Made by a program: the position numbers and the translations under genes. Below are positions 37,740 through 49,400 of a DNA stretch of 64,000 bases, piece after piece; the stretch's first letter is position 1; each line of letters starts with the position of its first letter. The DNA comes from Sphagnum compactum (taxonomy: Eukaryota > Bryophyta > Sphagnopsida > Sphagnales), in assembly GCA_965153455.1 (NCBI GenBank), contig OZ234497.1, positions 11,222,001 through 11,286,000 on the forward strand, given 5' to 3'. The notes beneath the pieces were generated by a model that saw nothing but the letters and a program-made list of their open reading frames with translations, ran no database searches and was not told the DNA's origin.

Positions 37740-40700
37740 ATGAGAGCGATGGTGGGAGTTTCAACCGTGTCTCGTTGTTGCTGGGTGGCGTTGGCCCTGC
37801 TGTTTTGGGTGGTGGTGGCGGTGGTGGTGCAATGTGGTGGTGCAGTGATGATCCCCATGAGCGACGACGTGCTAGGTCTCATGGCGTTCAAGGCTGGTGT
37901 GTTGCAGGACCCGCACGGCGCGTTAGAGTCTTGGCAAGAGGATGATGCCAGTCCATGTAACTGGACCGGCATTTCTTGTGATGTCGTGACTGGCAGGTAG
38001 GAAAGAATGAACGACCACTCACTCACTCACTCACTCCTTTTGTGTTCTCCAGTATCTGTTCCTTTCTCTTTCCCAGGTGCTGCTGCTGCCGCTTCTTCTA
38101 CCGGACATGCATGAATGAAGCAGCACTAGGCTCTCTCAAGCTTCATTTTAGATCGATGGGTAGTCGTCCAATAGAGAGTTCATGAGTTCTTTCTTCCTGA
38201 CCCGGAGCTCATCGCTCAGTTGAAGTGTTCCCACACTGAGAGAGAGAGAGACACACACACACACACACATATACACACATTGGAGCTGAGAGTTCCACTC
38301 TCTGGACACATGTTTTATAAGCAAGCAAGCGAGCAACTAAACATAACTGTACTGATCCTATGAATCACTTCCAAGTAGCTGACGATGTTGGGTCTGCACA
38401 ACTGTTCCTGGACTTGCGTCCTAGCATTTGACATTGAAGTTCCTTGCAAGTTTTCCAGTTCAAGAACCATCCAATATATCCAGGGGCTCTAAAATGGTTG
38501 AAGCTTCTTGCATGGTAGGTCTAGAAATAGGTTGCAAAAAGCTTAGGGTAGAAGTGTCCCTGAAAAAACAGAGAATAAAAGGACATTGACATGTGCTTGA
38601 CACTAAAAGTGAGCCTCTGCACTGGGTCAAGAAGAGGCACAATATATATGTGCTGAGCCATCGCATCTTTGTTGCAAGAATCTGACCCACTATTGTCATC
38701 ATGCTTTGCAGGGTGACAGATGTGACATTGGTAGGGCTGTCGTTGGAAGGCCAGATTGGAAGAGGATTTGTGAAGCTGGTGGAGCTTCAAACACTGACTC
38801 TGGCATATAACAACTTCTCAGGAAGCATTGACACAGAGATTGTGCAGCTTTCGATGCTGAGGACTTTTAATGTGTGCAACAATGCATTAAAGGGGCCCGT
38901 TCCTTATTTGTTGAGTGGCAGTGGGAGTCTCACAACTCTTGATCTTTCAAACAATCTCCTTTCTTGGGCTCTGCCAGATGATTTCTTCAGCAACTGTGGG
39001 AATCTTATGTTTCTTTCACTGGCTGGCAACATGCTCAATGGGTCGTTACCCTCGTCTCTTAGTTTGTGCGTCGAGCTCACTGATATGAATCTTGCAGGTA
39101 ATCAGTTCTCAGGTGGCATTCCTGCGAGTATTGGGCAACTTGCAAAATTGACTAGCATTGACATCTCACAGAACTTGCTATCTGGACTTATTCCATGGCA
39201 GATTGGATCCCTAAAATACCTAACGAGCCTCAGTCTCATGGGCAACAAACTCACAGGCAGTATTCCTCCAGGAATCAGCTCTTGCATTAGCTTGGTGGCT
39301 GTTGACTTTAGCAATAATAGTCTAACAGGATCCCTGCCATTGCAGCTCCAATACTTGAGTTCTTTAACTCTTCTCAATGCCCGCAGCAACATGTTATCGG
39401 GCACTATTCCTACATGGCTTGGGGCCCTGAGCAGGTTGCAGGTTTTGAACCTTGCAGAGAATCAGTTCTCAGGTCTTTTGCCTGGTTCAATCGGGCAGTT
39501 ACAGATGCTCCAAGAGCTTGATGTCTCTGAGAACTTGCTTTGGGGTAACATCCCTGTGGAGTTAGGGGCATGCACACAGCTGCGAGGTCTTGATTTAAGC
39601 CACAATAAGCTCTCTGGCTCCATACCAACCCAGCTTCTTGCTCCCAATTTACAGTTCTTAGCACTCTCTGGAAATTCCTTGACGGGAAGCATTCCCAATA
39701 TAGGCTCAGGGGATTGTACCTTTCTGCAGTTTCTGGACATTTCAGGGAACAGATTGGGGGGGCCTCTATCAGGACAGCTTGCACAATGCTCCAATCTGGT
39801 GGCTGTGAACCTGTCTGCCAATTCACTTTCATCTCAGATTCCATTGGAGCTGGGCAGTTTGTCCTTCCTGGCATATCTTGATCTCAGCAACAATTCAATG
39901 AGTGGAAGTATCCCTGCAACCTTGGGAAATGCTGCTCACTTAACTGTGCTTGACTTGCATCATAACATGCTCAGTGGTCAAATACCAACTGAAATTGGCA
40001 ATTGTGCTGCACTCCTTTCCTTGTAATTCCCACTCCCTGCTTCTGTACTGAACTTGTAATGTATGTCATCTCATTCATAAGATCTAAGTTCATGGTCTTT
40101 CTTGGTCCTGGCTTCTTTGAGAATGAAGCACTTTATGTTCCCTACATCTGGTGAAAAGTGTCTAGTGCAAGTCTAGCCCATTGGTGATGCAGCTCACACC
40201 AAGTAGGTAGTAATATGTTCAAGCACCTTTGACTGGTGAGTTCAGTGCAAATAGAAACAATGTGGAAATTATTCATATGGCAAGAACAGAGTGTTGGGTG
40301 CTTCCAGTTTTCTAGACAAGAACTCATGGTTCTGCATTTGGATTTTTGGAGACTGCTGGAGTTGCTGTTTCAGATACCAATGCTATTTTCTGATGAGCAA
40401 ATGTGTGACTTTTGACTAGCAGGAATCTGGCGATGAACAGACTGAGTGGACCTATACCAGTGGACCTGACCAACCTCACCATGCTTGAGTTTCTTGATCT
40501 ATCTTCTAACAATCTGTCAGGCAACATTCCACCAGGCTTTGAGCAGCTTAAGAGCTTGGTAATGGTCAATGTGTCCAATAATCAGCTGAGTGGCCCTATT
40601 CCCACCCGTGGTGTGTTTGTCAATGCCAGCGCAACAGAGGTCTCAGGTAATGCTGGATTATGTGGTACATTGGTTGATGTGGCTTGTTCACCAGGCCCTT

Positions 40701-41881
40701 CAAAGCCCATAGTGCTCAACCCAGGAGGAGGACCCTCAGATGGTGACCTAGTCACCCACCGGCAAGGGAGCAGAATTGTGTTAAGTATTTCAGCTATCAT
40801 TGCCATCTCTGCAGCAGCAGCTATTGCTGTTGGTGTTATAGTAGTCACTTTATTGAACATACGGGCACAGACACGGCCACAACAGAATGCAGTGGGCTTA
40901 GTGGAGAGTTTACCACAATCACCTGTTACTGAGCAGCTGGCACTTGGTAAGCTGGTAATGTTTCGGCAAAGCCGTAAGTTATCTGAGAGTGATTGGATGA
41001 CTGGTAGCGCACAAGCTGTACTGAATAAGCAGCATGAAATTGGACAAGGAGGCTTTGGTACAGTCTACAAGGCTACTTTGCCAGATGGCCATATGGTGGC
41101 AGTGAAGAAGCTTTTAGTAGCTAGCCTGGTGAAAGGGCAAGATGATTTTGAGCGAGAGATTGAACTCCTTGGGAATGTCAAACACCAAAATCTTGTTGCC
41201 CTGCAAGGCTATTACTGGACCCCCCATCTACAGCTTCTTGTCTATGACTTTGTCCCTGGTGGGAACTTGTATAGACGATTGCATGAGCTTAGAGATGGGG
41301 AACTGCCCTTAACTTGGGATGACCGATTCAAGATTGCATTAGGGACTGCGCTAGGGCTTGCACATCTCCATCATGGCTGCCAACCTCAAGTGATACATTA
41401 TGATTTGAAGTCAAGCAATGTGCTATTAACTCAAGACAATGAAGCTTGCATATCAGATTATGGCCTGGCCAATCTCCTCCCAGTGCTTGATAGCTATGTC
41501 ATGAGTAGCAAATTTCAGAGTGCACTGGGATACATGGCACCAGAGTTTGCCTGCTCGAGTCTGAAAATCACTCAGAAGTGTGATATCTATGGCTTTGGTG
41601 TGTTGCTCTTGGAGCTTGTCACAGGACGCAGACCAGTGGAGTACATGGAAGATGATGTTGTTATCCTGTGTGATCATGTCCGAGCATTGCTGGAGGAAGG
41701 CAATCCCCTGTCATGTGTTGACTTAAGCTTGCAGGGGTATCCAGATGACGAGTTGCTGCCAGCAATCAAGTTAGGCTTAATCTGCACTTCACATGTACCA
41801 TCTAATCGTCCATCCATGGCTGAAGTTGTTCAGATTTTGGAGCTCATTAGGCCACTTGTTGATGCACAGGATTTTCAATAA
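37740..41881 (+). CDS. LRR receptor-like kinase, IRK/PXC2-like
   Basis: A complete 1008-residue plasma-membrane receptor kinase with exons 37740-37996, 38712-40022 and 40423-41881 (3027 nt, phases agree). It has a signal peptide (about residues 1-35), an LRRNT cap with CNWTGISC (73-80), about 20-21 LxxLxLxxNxLxGxIP repeats (about 90-590), a transmembrane segment (about 640-668) and a kinase domain: P-loop GQGGFG (730-735), Lys 751 in VAVKK, catalytic loop HYDLKSSN (848-855) and DYG (868-870). The C-terminal half reads like Arabidopsis IRK/PXC2: SALGYMAPEFAC, EYMEDDVV, IKLGLICTSHVPSNRPSM. HYD replaces HRD, so it is a non-RD kinase, and DYG replaces DFG. Intron 2 interrupts one LRR. The ligand cannot be inferred. 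Another ATG codon three residues later (MVGVS) could serve as start. Confidence 0.95.
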
Positions 41882-44800
41882 TGCAGCCTCAGTCTCACTC
41901 TCCAGAACCATGAGTGTTATCATGCTGGTTCTGCATTTGTGAAAATCCTCTTGCGGTGTTTATTTTGTATTCTGCTTAGTCATAGTTTCCATGATGCATC
42001 ATTGTGAACTGAAAAAAAAGGAGTCTTTTTGTATCTATTATACACAGCTTTTACCAGTTGACCCTGAGCAAGTGAAAGTATGCTGGACCTACAGAGTGAT
42101 GCACATTGTTCTGTGTTTTCAATAATCCTGTGTTTTGGGTTGGCAGCTACAGTGCATTTTCTGTCCTCCTGCAACCCTTAACTGATCGGTTGTATTGAGC
42201 TTTGTGCTGTGTTGACTCATGTAAAAAGATGTGGTTTCTGTTGCTGCCTGCGTCAGTCAATGCTTTGTTTTCAGCACTCTGGAATTTGTACTTTGGGTCT
42301 GTGTTGACACCGCAAAGGGAAGTTTGTTTTCAAACTTTTGTCACCTACACTACATTTTCTCGCAGCAAATCAGCACATGTGCTTCCTGGATTGTGGCAGT
42401 ATGTTTATCCAGCAGAAGCTAATGATGGCAGTCATGGGCATACTGTCACAAACCTCGTGTTTTTGCTGCAAATACTCCAAGCTATCTGTAAAGTGTCCCT
42501 GACAAGGGGGATGAAACTGTTCTTAAGGGGTCCAACTGGAGTTCTTCACAAGTTAGGTGAGCATTAAATTCTTACACTGATTCTAGTGAAGGTGCTCAAA
42601 TTAGTTTGATCCTGATTGTCGTGCCCAATGCAAATCTTGTGGCAGCCTGCCAACACGCTCTCAACAATCATATTAAATCATTTGTCCTTAATTTTATAAG
42701 TTTGTTTGATTTTGCCCCACGTAACAAATATCCTCACTTTAAAGGTTAGATCGATGACAAGGGGTAAAATTGGAGTTCGAATTGATCATCACTTTGAGGA
42801 TAACTTTAATGCATTGAACACATCATCCTTTTAGTGCAAATACAACTTTAGTAGGCTCTTTTTGCAAAGAGCAACACTCCTTCCATCTCCAAAGTGTTGG
42901 AAATTGACAGCGGTTCGACGAGAGAATAGAGATGATAAAAACATTGATTTTTATTACAAGCTCTCCACCCAACCTTGTGATTAGAAAGATGTTGCTACAA
43001 ACCTAGTGTTCCGCCCTCGAGCTCTCTCCTAATCTAAATCAGATGTTAACACCTTTATGTAGATGTTACCGACCTTAGAAGTGCATGCACATGCACAAGG
43101 TCATTAACTTAACTTACTTAACATATGTCATAGTCCCAAAGATTTGTGCATGTAATACAAATATCTCATGTAATTATAACTTTGTAAACGTGCTCAAATA
43201 ATTTGATAGGAAGTTGCTATCTAACACAAAGTCGACACTTATTTTACATAACGAGATAACTTTAATAGTATAACAATACTCACCAACTTGCTTGTGAGGA
43301 CGTGTTAGGTAAGACATGCATGCTTCTATTTTGCCCTTCGTCTACTTCCTTTCCTCCATTATATTCATTGTGGTTTTTTTTTTCTTTGTTCGCAAACGGC
43401 AATGTTTAACTTGAAAACATATTAGGGATCTCTAATTTGGACAAGAAAAAAAGCCTTCATAAGGCTTCCCATGGTTTGACACCTTCACATGCCTTGGGCA
43501 TCCATTGAATTTGATTGAAGATATTAAGCTCATTGTCCGTGAACCCAAACCACATCACCAAGTTGAGAAACTTTCACACGCAAAAACCCCCAAGTGTGGC
43601 ATAAGCCTTTTAAGCCAATCACTATGGAAATAGAAATGGAGTATACAACTTTTGAGCCATACAAGTGGAGGATGCACCCATTAAATCAACTTGTAATAAC
43701 TCCCTTATTCTCACAATTGAAAGAGGTACCTTCACATTAACACAATCCAACATTGCATATGTGACCAAAGTGAGACAAATTGCTTTTGATTATTTCAAAA
43801 AACATTGGGAGTGCTTGCCAAGACAATATGATAGATTACTTACCCTTATAAAAGGCAAAGGGTTATACATCCATGATATTTATAATGGCCAAAAATGTTC
43901 ATTTTTTGGGTCATGAAATATCATACTATTACATGTAAAAACATGGATAATTATTATACATGGTTATGTCATTTTGAATGTATTTCAAGTCATGTTTTTA
44001 ATGAAAAATAACAAAAACATTAGTTATAATATTTTATGTGTGTTTTTGAATTTATTCTATACCATTCAATTCAAATTATTTCACATGTTTTCATATATAT
44101 TTAAAATGAAATCATGTAAAAATATTGTTGCAATCATAACCTATGGCTTGTGATCAAGTTTGGTGCAAGACAAAAAAAGAGGGGGGGGTGGGGGGGGGTG
44201 AATAAGCAAATGCAATAAAAAAGCCTAAAACATTGGGGGAACAAAAGAAAAAAACATTTTCAAAACTCTCATGATGAACTCCCATTTTAAAAGTTGGGAG
44301 TCCCAAAGTGTTTTAAATCTTCGGGACAAAAATGTGGGGGTAAACCTTATGGAAATCAAAAGTTTTGTAAACCATTGAAAAGTTTTTAAAATGTAAAAAT
44401 TGAAAATTGAGATCATATTCTCCATTTGGAATTAAGAATTATGATTAAAAAAAATTGAAAATTAAATTGTCCACTAAAACTTACTAAATAATGGTCAAAT
44501 GACCTTTGATAGAAGTGCACAACATATTTTTAAAAAAATATTGTCAAACACTACAACACTTTGTAGGTAGAAATTTCTCGATTGGAACATATATGAAAAA
44601 TTATGAACTCACAAAATTGCAAGATTCACAACTTGAAATTTTGAAAAAAAAAAAATTCATTTCAATGTAGTCTCCATAATGAGTTCCAAAATACATTATA
44701 AGGAGAAAGATGGGTTCCAAATGATATGTTTTAATAACACTTATATGTATAAATAAATAAATAAATAAATAAATATTGTCATACTTCTGCATCTTTGGCA

Positions 44801-46439
44801 TGAATTCTCTTTTATTTTAGAAATGCTGGGATTTTTTTAAAAAAAAATACTTTTCTCAAAGAACAAAATTTTGGGAAGGAAAAAATGGCAAAATCTTTTG
44901 GGAATATTTTATTTTCGAAATGAAATCTTCAAAAGAAAAATTAAATAATATCGGGCGGACATGTGCTAAAGGTAAACCATAAATGACGCCAGGGGGTACA
45001 CGTAAGGCTAATAATGGGACGGTACGGGGTATGGATGAATACTGTCATTTCGCATCCATGTGGGCGCCCTGTCGAGTTTGCGAATTTCGAATGATTGGTT
45101 TCTATCCAGACGAGCAAAACAGCAATGAACAACTTTTCATCCACCAGTGGACATTTTGGGTGTACGTAACAGACACTCAAATGAACAACTTTTCATCCAC
45201 TACGCACTTTTTGGATAGGGGAACGTTCGCGGGAAAGATCCATATCCAGGACGAACGGACGCGATCTTTCCGTCCACGTGGCGCAGTTTAGGAGCGTCCG
45301 ATAAGAAAACTTTTTATTGGTAATTATGATGATCATTTGGTCAGCTCTTGGCCGTCGGTTCGATCGGTTAGTCAGCTCCTGGCCGTCGGTTCGATGATTT
45401 TGTCAGATCCTGGCCGTCGGTTTGATGCTGTAGTCAGATCTTGGCCGTCAGTGTGGGCTTACGTGTGTGTGGGGGTGTTCTGTGGTGTTCCTGGTGTCCC
45501 TCGCGTGGCAGTGACGTTGCTGCTGCCCACGAGGAAGGCAAAAGTTGCGGGGATTTTGCACGCAGAAAGTTGTATGTGATTGTCGCATTGCGACATGATT
45601 CTTGCGATGATTGTTGACAAGATCACTTGCAAGTGCTGCAAACTTTTGTTAACAAAAAGAGATCGTGTTTTTTTTGGGGGCGTGGGAAGAGTTTAGTGGA
45701 GACGTCGTGGTTGTGGGTTCAGTAGTCGATCGGGGTTTCTGCATCTTTGACGGATTTTTAGGGTTTGGGGATTTTCACAACCAATTCATTTCTCGTGAGA
45801 CAATTTTTTATTTTTTTTTGGTGCACTGTTGATTCCTTTCGTTAGTTACTCGCTGGGTATGTTCTTTGTACCGGGTCTCATCTCCTTCCTGTTAGCTGCA
45901 GGACTCTTTTCCATCAAAGCAGTGAATTTGGTTTCCTAGAGCTGTTTTTTTTCCCATGGTGTGTACAGTGTACACTGCCCCCACCTTTGAGTTCGAATGT
46001 CCGTTGCGAATTGCAACTGGACATATTTCTGTAATTTTTTCATTTTTTTCTATAACTGGGGGGGACACAAACTGTGAACACCAGTTCCCTTGCTCAACAT
46101 CGCAGTTAGGGTTTTGTATTTATGAATCAATGGTCTGTGTTCTACATGCAGACCTGCCTATTGGAGCATTTCCCACAAACACAGTTTACAAATTAAGCTG
46201 CAAAGCTCTTTGAAGTGTGTGCAAGCTTCAAGCAAATTCAATTTCGTTTAGTGGGTGATCATCCCTTGTATTTGCCTAGCCATCCATTCCAATTTTATGA
46301 CCACCCATTTAGATTGTGGTAACCCTTTTCAAGATTAAGAAGTGTCCTCAGGAACAAGCCGCACATTGATAAGAAGCCCAGAATTAAAAAAACTCTTTGA
46401 GTCAAGCAGAGACAAAAAGCATCACAGAGGAGAGCAAGA
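41882..46439. other. Intergenic region between receptor kinase and PITP-DUF547 gene
   Basis: Begins with the presumed receptor-kinase 3' UTR (to about 42600), then AT-rich sequence without supported genes (42650-44950), including a G-tract near 44180-44200 and a TAAA repeat near 44750-44775. From 44950 to 46439 the composition becomes balanced and holds short repeats; this part probably carries the promoter and 5' UTR of the next gene. Confidence 0.55.
45339..45455. repeat. Tandem repeat with CTTGGCCGTCGGTTCGAT core upstream of PITP-DUF547 gene
   Basis: Four imperfect copies of a roughly 30-35-bp unit, GTCAGMTCYTGGCCGTCGG plus a variable tail. A further repeated phrase, GAACAACTTTTCATCCAC, occurs at about 45128 and 45184. 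Both lie about 1 kb before the start codon of the next gene. Confidence 0.75.
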
Positions 46440-49400
46440 ATGGTGCATATCTCTGAACTGCGTGTGGTTCTGCCAATGACAGGTTCTTAATTCATCTCTA
46501 CGAGACAAAAGTTAGACCTGGGTTTTAGAAAGGTTTCTCATTGACTCAGAGTAGCTATGTTGATGTCAACTGAGTCAGTGAGACACTAATTTTAGTGATG
46601 GTAAGTGGGGAAGTTACCTGCCACATTTTGATTGCATTCGGGGTTTTTTTTGTTGCTTACATGGATTCGTTTGGTTCCATTTGCTTTTGTGATATGTATC
46701 ATTTGAGGTTTCTCTGATGTGCTATTTGGAAGTTTCTTTGTCTTGTTGAGACTTGCACATCTGGAGATGCAGTGGAGGAATTCAGAAGAGCACAAAGATA
46801 TGCTAATTTCAAGACAAATGAGTTGAACATATCGGAGAGTCAAGGAGGCCAGGTAAGGCTCCAAACTGGGACTCTGCTGCCCTCATCTTGTTTTTTATAC
46901 CTCAGTTCACCTGTTGGTTGTTAATGTGGGGGCTGCTCGTGGCTGGTGGGGAGCAGCTGCTTTCAATTCTGCCATATGAACATGATGTCTGGGGCGAGGG
47001 ACAATATACACACAGCCTCTATCGCCTTGGAGACCGGTTGCCAGATTGGGTACATCTTTCACTGCTACTGAGTTAGGGCTTGTGGAGGACATATTAATTA
47101 TTTCTCTTGCAACTTCGTTTTCAGCAAAGCAGATGCTGGTCATGAGTTTGATTTAGTGTGTCCCAGTAGGCTTGAGCATTGAACCTGTTGAGATATCTCC
47201 AGGTAACCACTGATGTTTTGCTGCAGGTATCAAAATTGGTGCCATCAAATGCACTAGTCATTGATGAGAAGACATGGATGGCATATCCTTACATTCACAC
47301 TATTATTTCAATCCCTTTTTTCCAAAAGGTGTGCTGCAATTTTCAGAGCATCTGATGCTGGGAGTAATGTTCCTATTCATAGTTTCCTATTCATGTCCCG
47401 ATGTAGATTGAGAGGATTTTTACAGACTTTGAAAATCTGGGATTGAAGCTTTCTCTACAATGTGCTGCTGTCTGTGTGGGGACCAGTTGAAAATAGAGAT
47501 GTGGAGCATGCATGCAAATGATGATGGATCCACTGACAACATTCTTAACTTCAGTGGAGCTGATTTGGCAGTGCGCAAAGTTGAGATGGTTGATATTGCA
47601 TTTGATGAGGTTTGTCTGCAACTCACTACCCAGAAGACCAATAGAAATTGACTGCATAGAACATGGGTTTATATTGCTTAGAAAAGTGGGGGGCTCAGAA
47701 TACTTATCTGAGACAACTTACAAAGTACAGACCCCTGATCTGTAGCACTTCTGTTGTACTTCAACATTGAGTGTGCCATAGATTTGCCAAAGCCAAAGAG
47801 GATGGATACTTGTTGCTGTGTATATTGACCAAAATTTCTTCTCATAGTTGTTGAATAGCAATTGTGTTGATTTTTGGATATGAATGGATAACTGATAGAG
47901 AAGGCATGGATTTGTGATGTGAGCAGATACCTAAGAGAGACTACCAGGAAAAACTTGATCCAAAGCTATACAAGTCGAAGAAAACTGGGTGAGAATTGCT
48001 TTCTTATCCAAAGGGTGCAGAGTACAATGTCTGACTGCAATTAGAGGCAGAATTGTACTTGACAGGGAGAATGTTCAAAAGAGTACTTGTGCCTACTTCC
48101 TATGATCTTATTGTGGGGGAAGATCTGCAGAGAAAAGTAGCTCCCTCTAGTCATGTAGTATGAGCCTAGCCTCAGCCATTGCAACCAGAAAGAGTAAATG
48201 GAAAGTCGTTACAGAGCCTAAATAGCCTTGCTGCATGAGGAAACTGCAATGAGTATTTCGTTCTTCTTTGGACCTCTGAGTCTGCTAAGTCTCTGTTGCC
48301 CTGCACCTACATGGAAGATGTGCTTGGAGTCCTCAGGCACCAGAAAACGAAGCTGGTTCTGGTTGATATCCGTCGGTACTAATGATGCCAACAAAAAAGG
48401 TGCAGTGTGAAAAGAAATGGGAGGGATTTGCAGTATCATCCTGATCAAGGGTGTTGGATTGGTTTTTACCAGGCGGGGACCTCTTAGAAAGGAGTGGCAG
48501 AGGGGTGTAAAGCCAGTCATGTGTGCATACAAAATGGTCAAAGTGGATGCCAAGTAAGTAACTGAGTTTTACTCCTGTCTGTCAGGATGTCATTGGCAAG
48601 TCTTTGTTGGTCTGTTCATTTGAGAGTGTATACCTAGTCTGGGAGGAGCAGACCTCAAACGGAGTTGCTATGGTTGAGACTACAAAGTCTTGTTGTGTTC
48701 AGATTGCAAGTGAAGTTATTGATGGCAATTAGTTTGATTGCCTGATCATGAGCAGCTGCTGCACATGGATATCAGAATTGTTAATGTTCGCAGAAATTGA
48801 ACATGTTCATGAATTTCAAATCTTGTAGCTGCATATTGGTTGTTCACTCCTTGACAATTGTCTACTCCTAACAGCAACTTGACTTGGTATAATTCTTCCA
48901 TGTCTGTGTGTTTGCAGCTATTGGGGTGTCCAAAATCGTGTAGAAAAGCTCATGTTAAATGGTATTCGTCAGGTATACCCCACCATACAAAACAAAATTG
49001 ATATGACATAACAATAGCTTAAGGTTCAGTTTAGACTGCTCTATGGTGATAGAATAGAATAGTTCCTATCTCTTGCAAAGCATCATTTTGCGGAAGGGGC
49101 TCTTGGTTGCAGGTGGTTCTCCTTACTCACCGCAATGCCTTCTGTTGGCTGGACGAATGGTTTGACTTGACCTATGAGGAGGTCTCAGCTCTCTCCCTGC
49201 TCATGATCCAAAGTATCACTTTTCCAAAGCATTACACTCTTGGAAACTATTGTCCCTTTGTTTGCTTGCGTATTCATGTCTCTGTTACAGTCTGCTTTGT
49301 GTTGGTTTGTCACATCTCTATGTGCTCTGTATTCAGATATGCGATATGGAGAAAACCGGGCGACAAAGACTGAAGGCAGCTGTCAAGCAGTTGCCCATCA

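Noticed and set aside
42880-43360. Possible LTR-like stretch beginning TGTTGGAAATTGACAGCGG
   Set aside because: No second copy, primer-binding site or retroelement coding sequence is visible in the window.
43665-43916. 83-codon plus-strand open frame in AT-rich intergenic DNA
   Set aside because: No family resemblance, no splice context, and composition equal to surrounding noncoding sequence.
47407-47480. An apparent coding stretch (IERIFTDFENLG) after a GATGTAG acceptor, considered as a PITP exon
   Set aside because: It runs into an in-frame stop and does not match the family. The acceptor ACCAG at 47482-47486 joins in phase and gives the expected KIExW motif, so the stretch is intronic.
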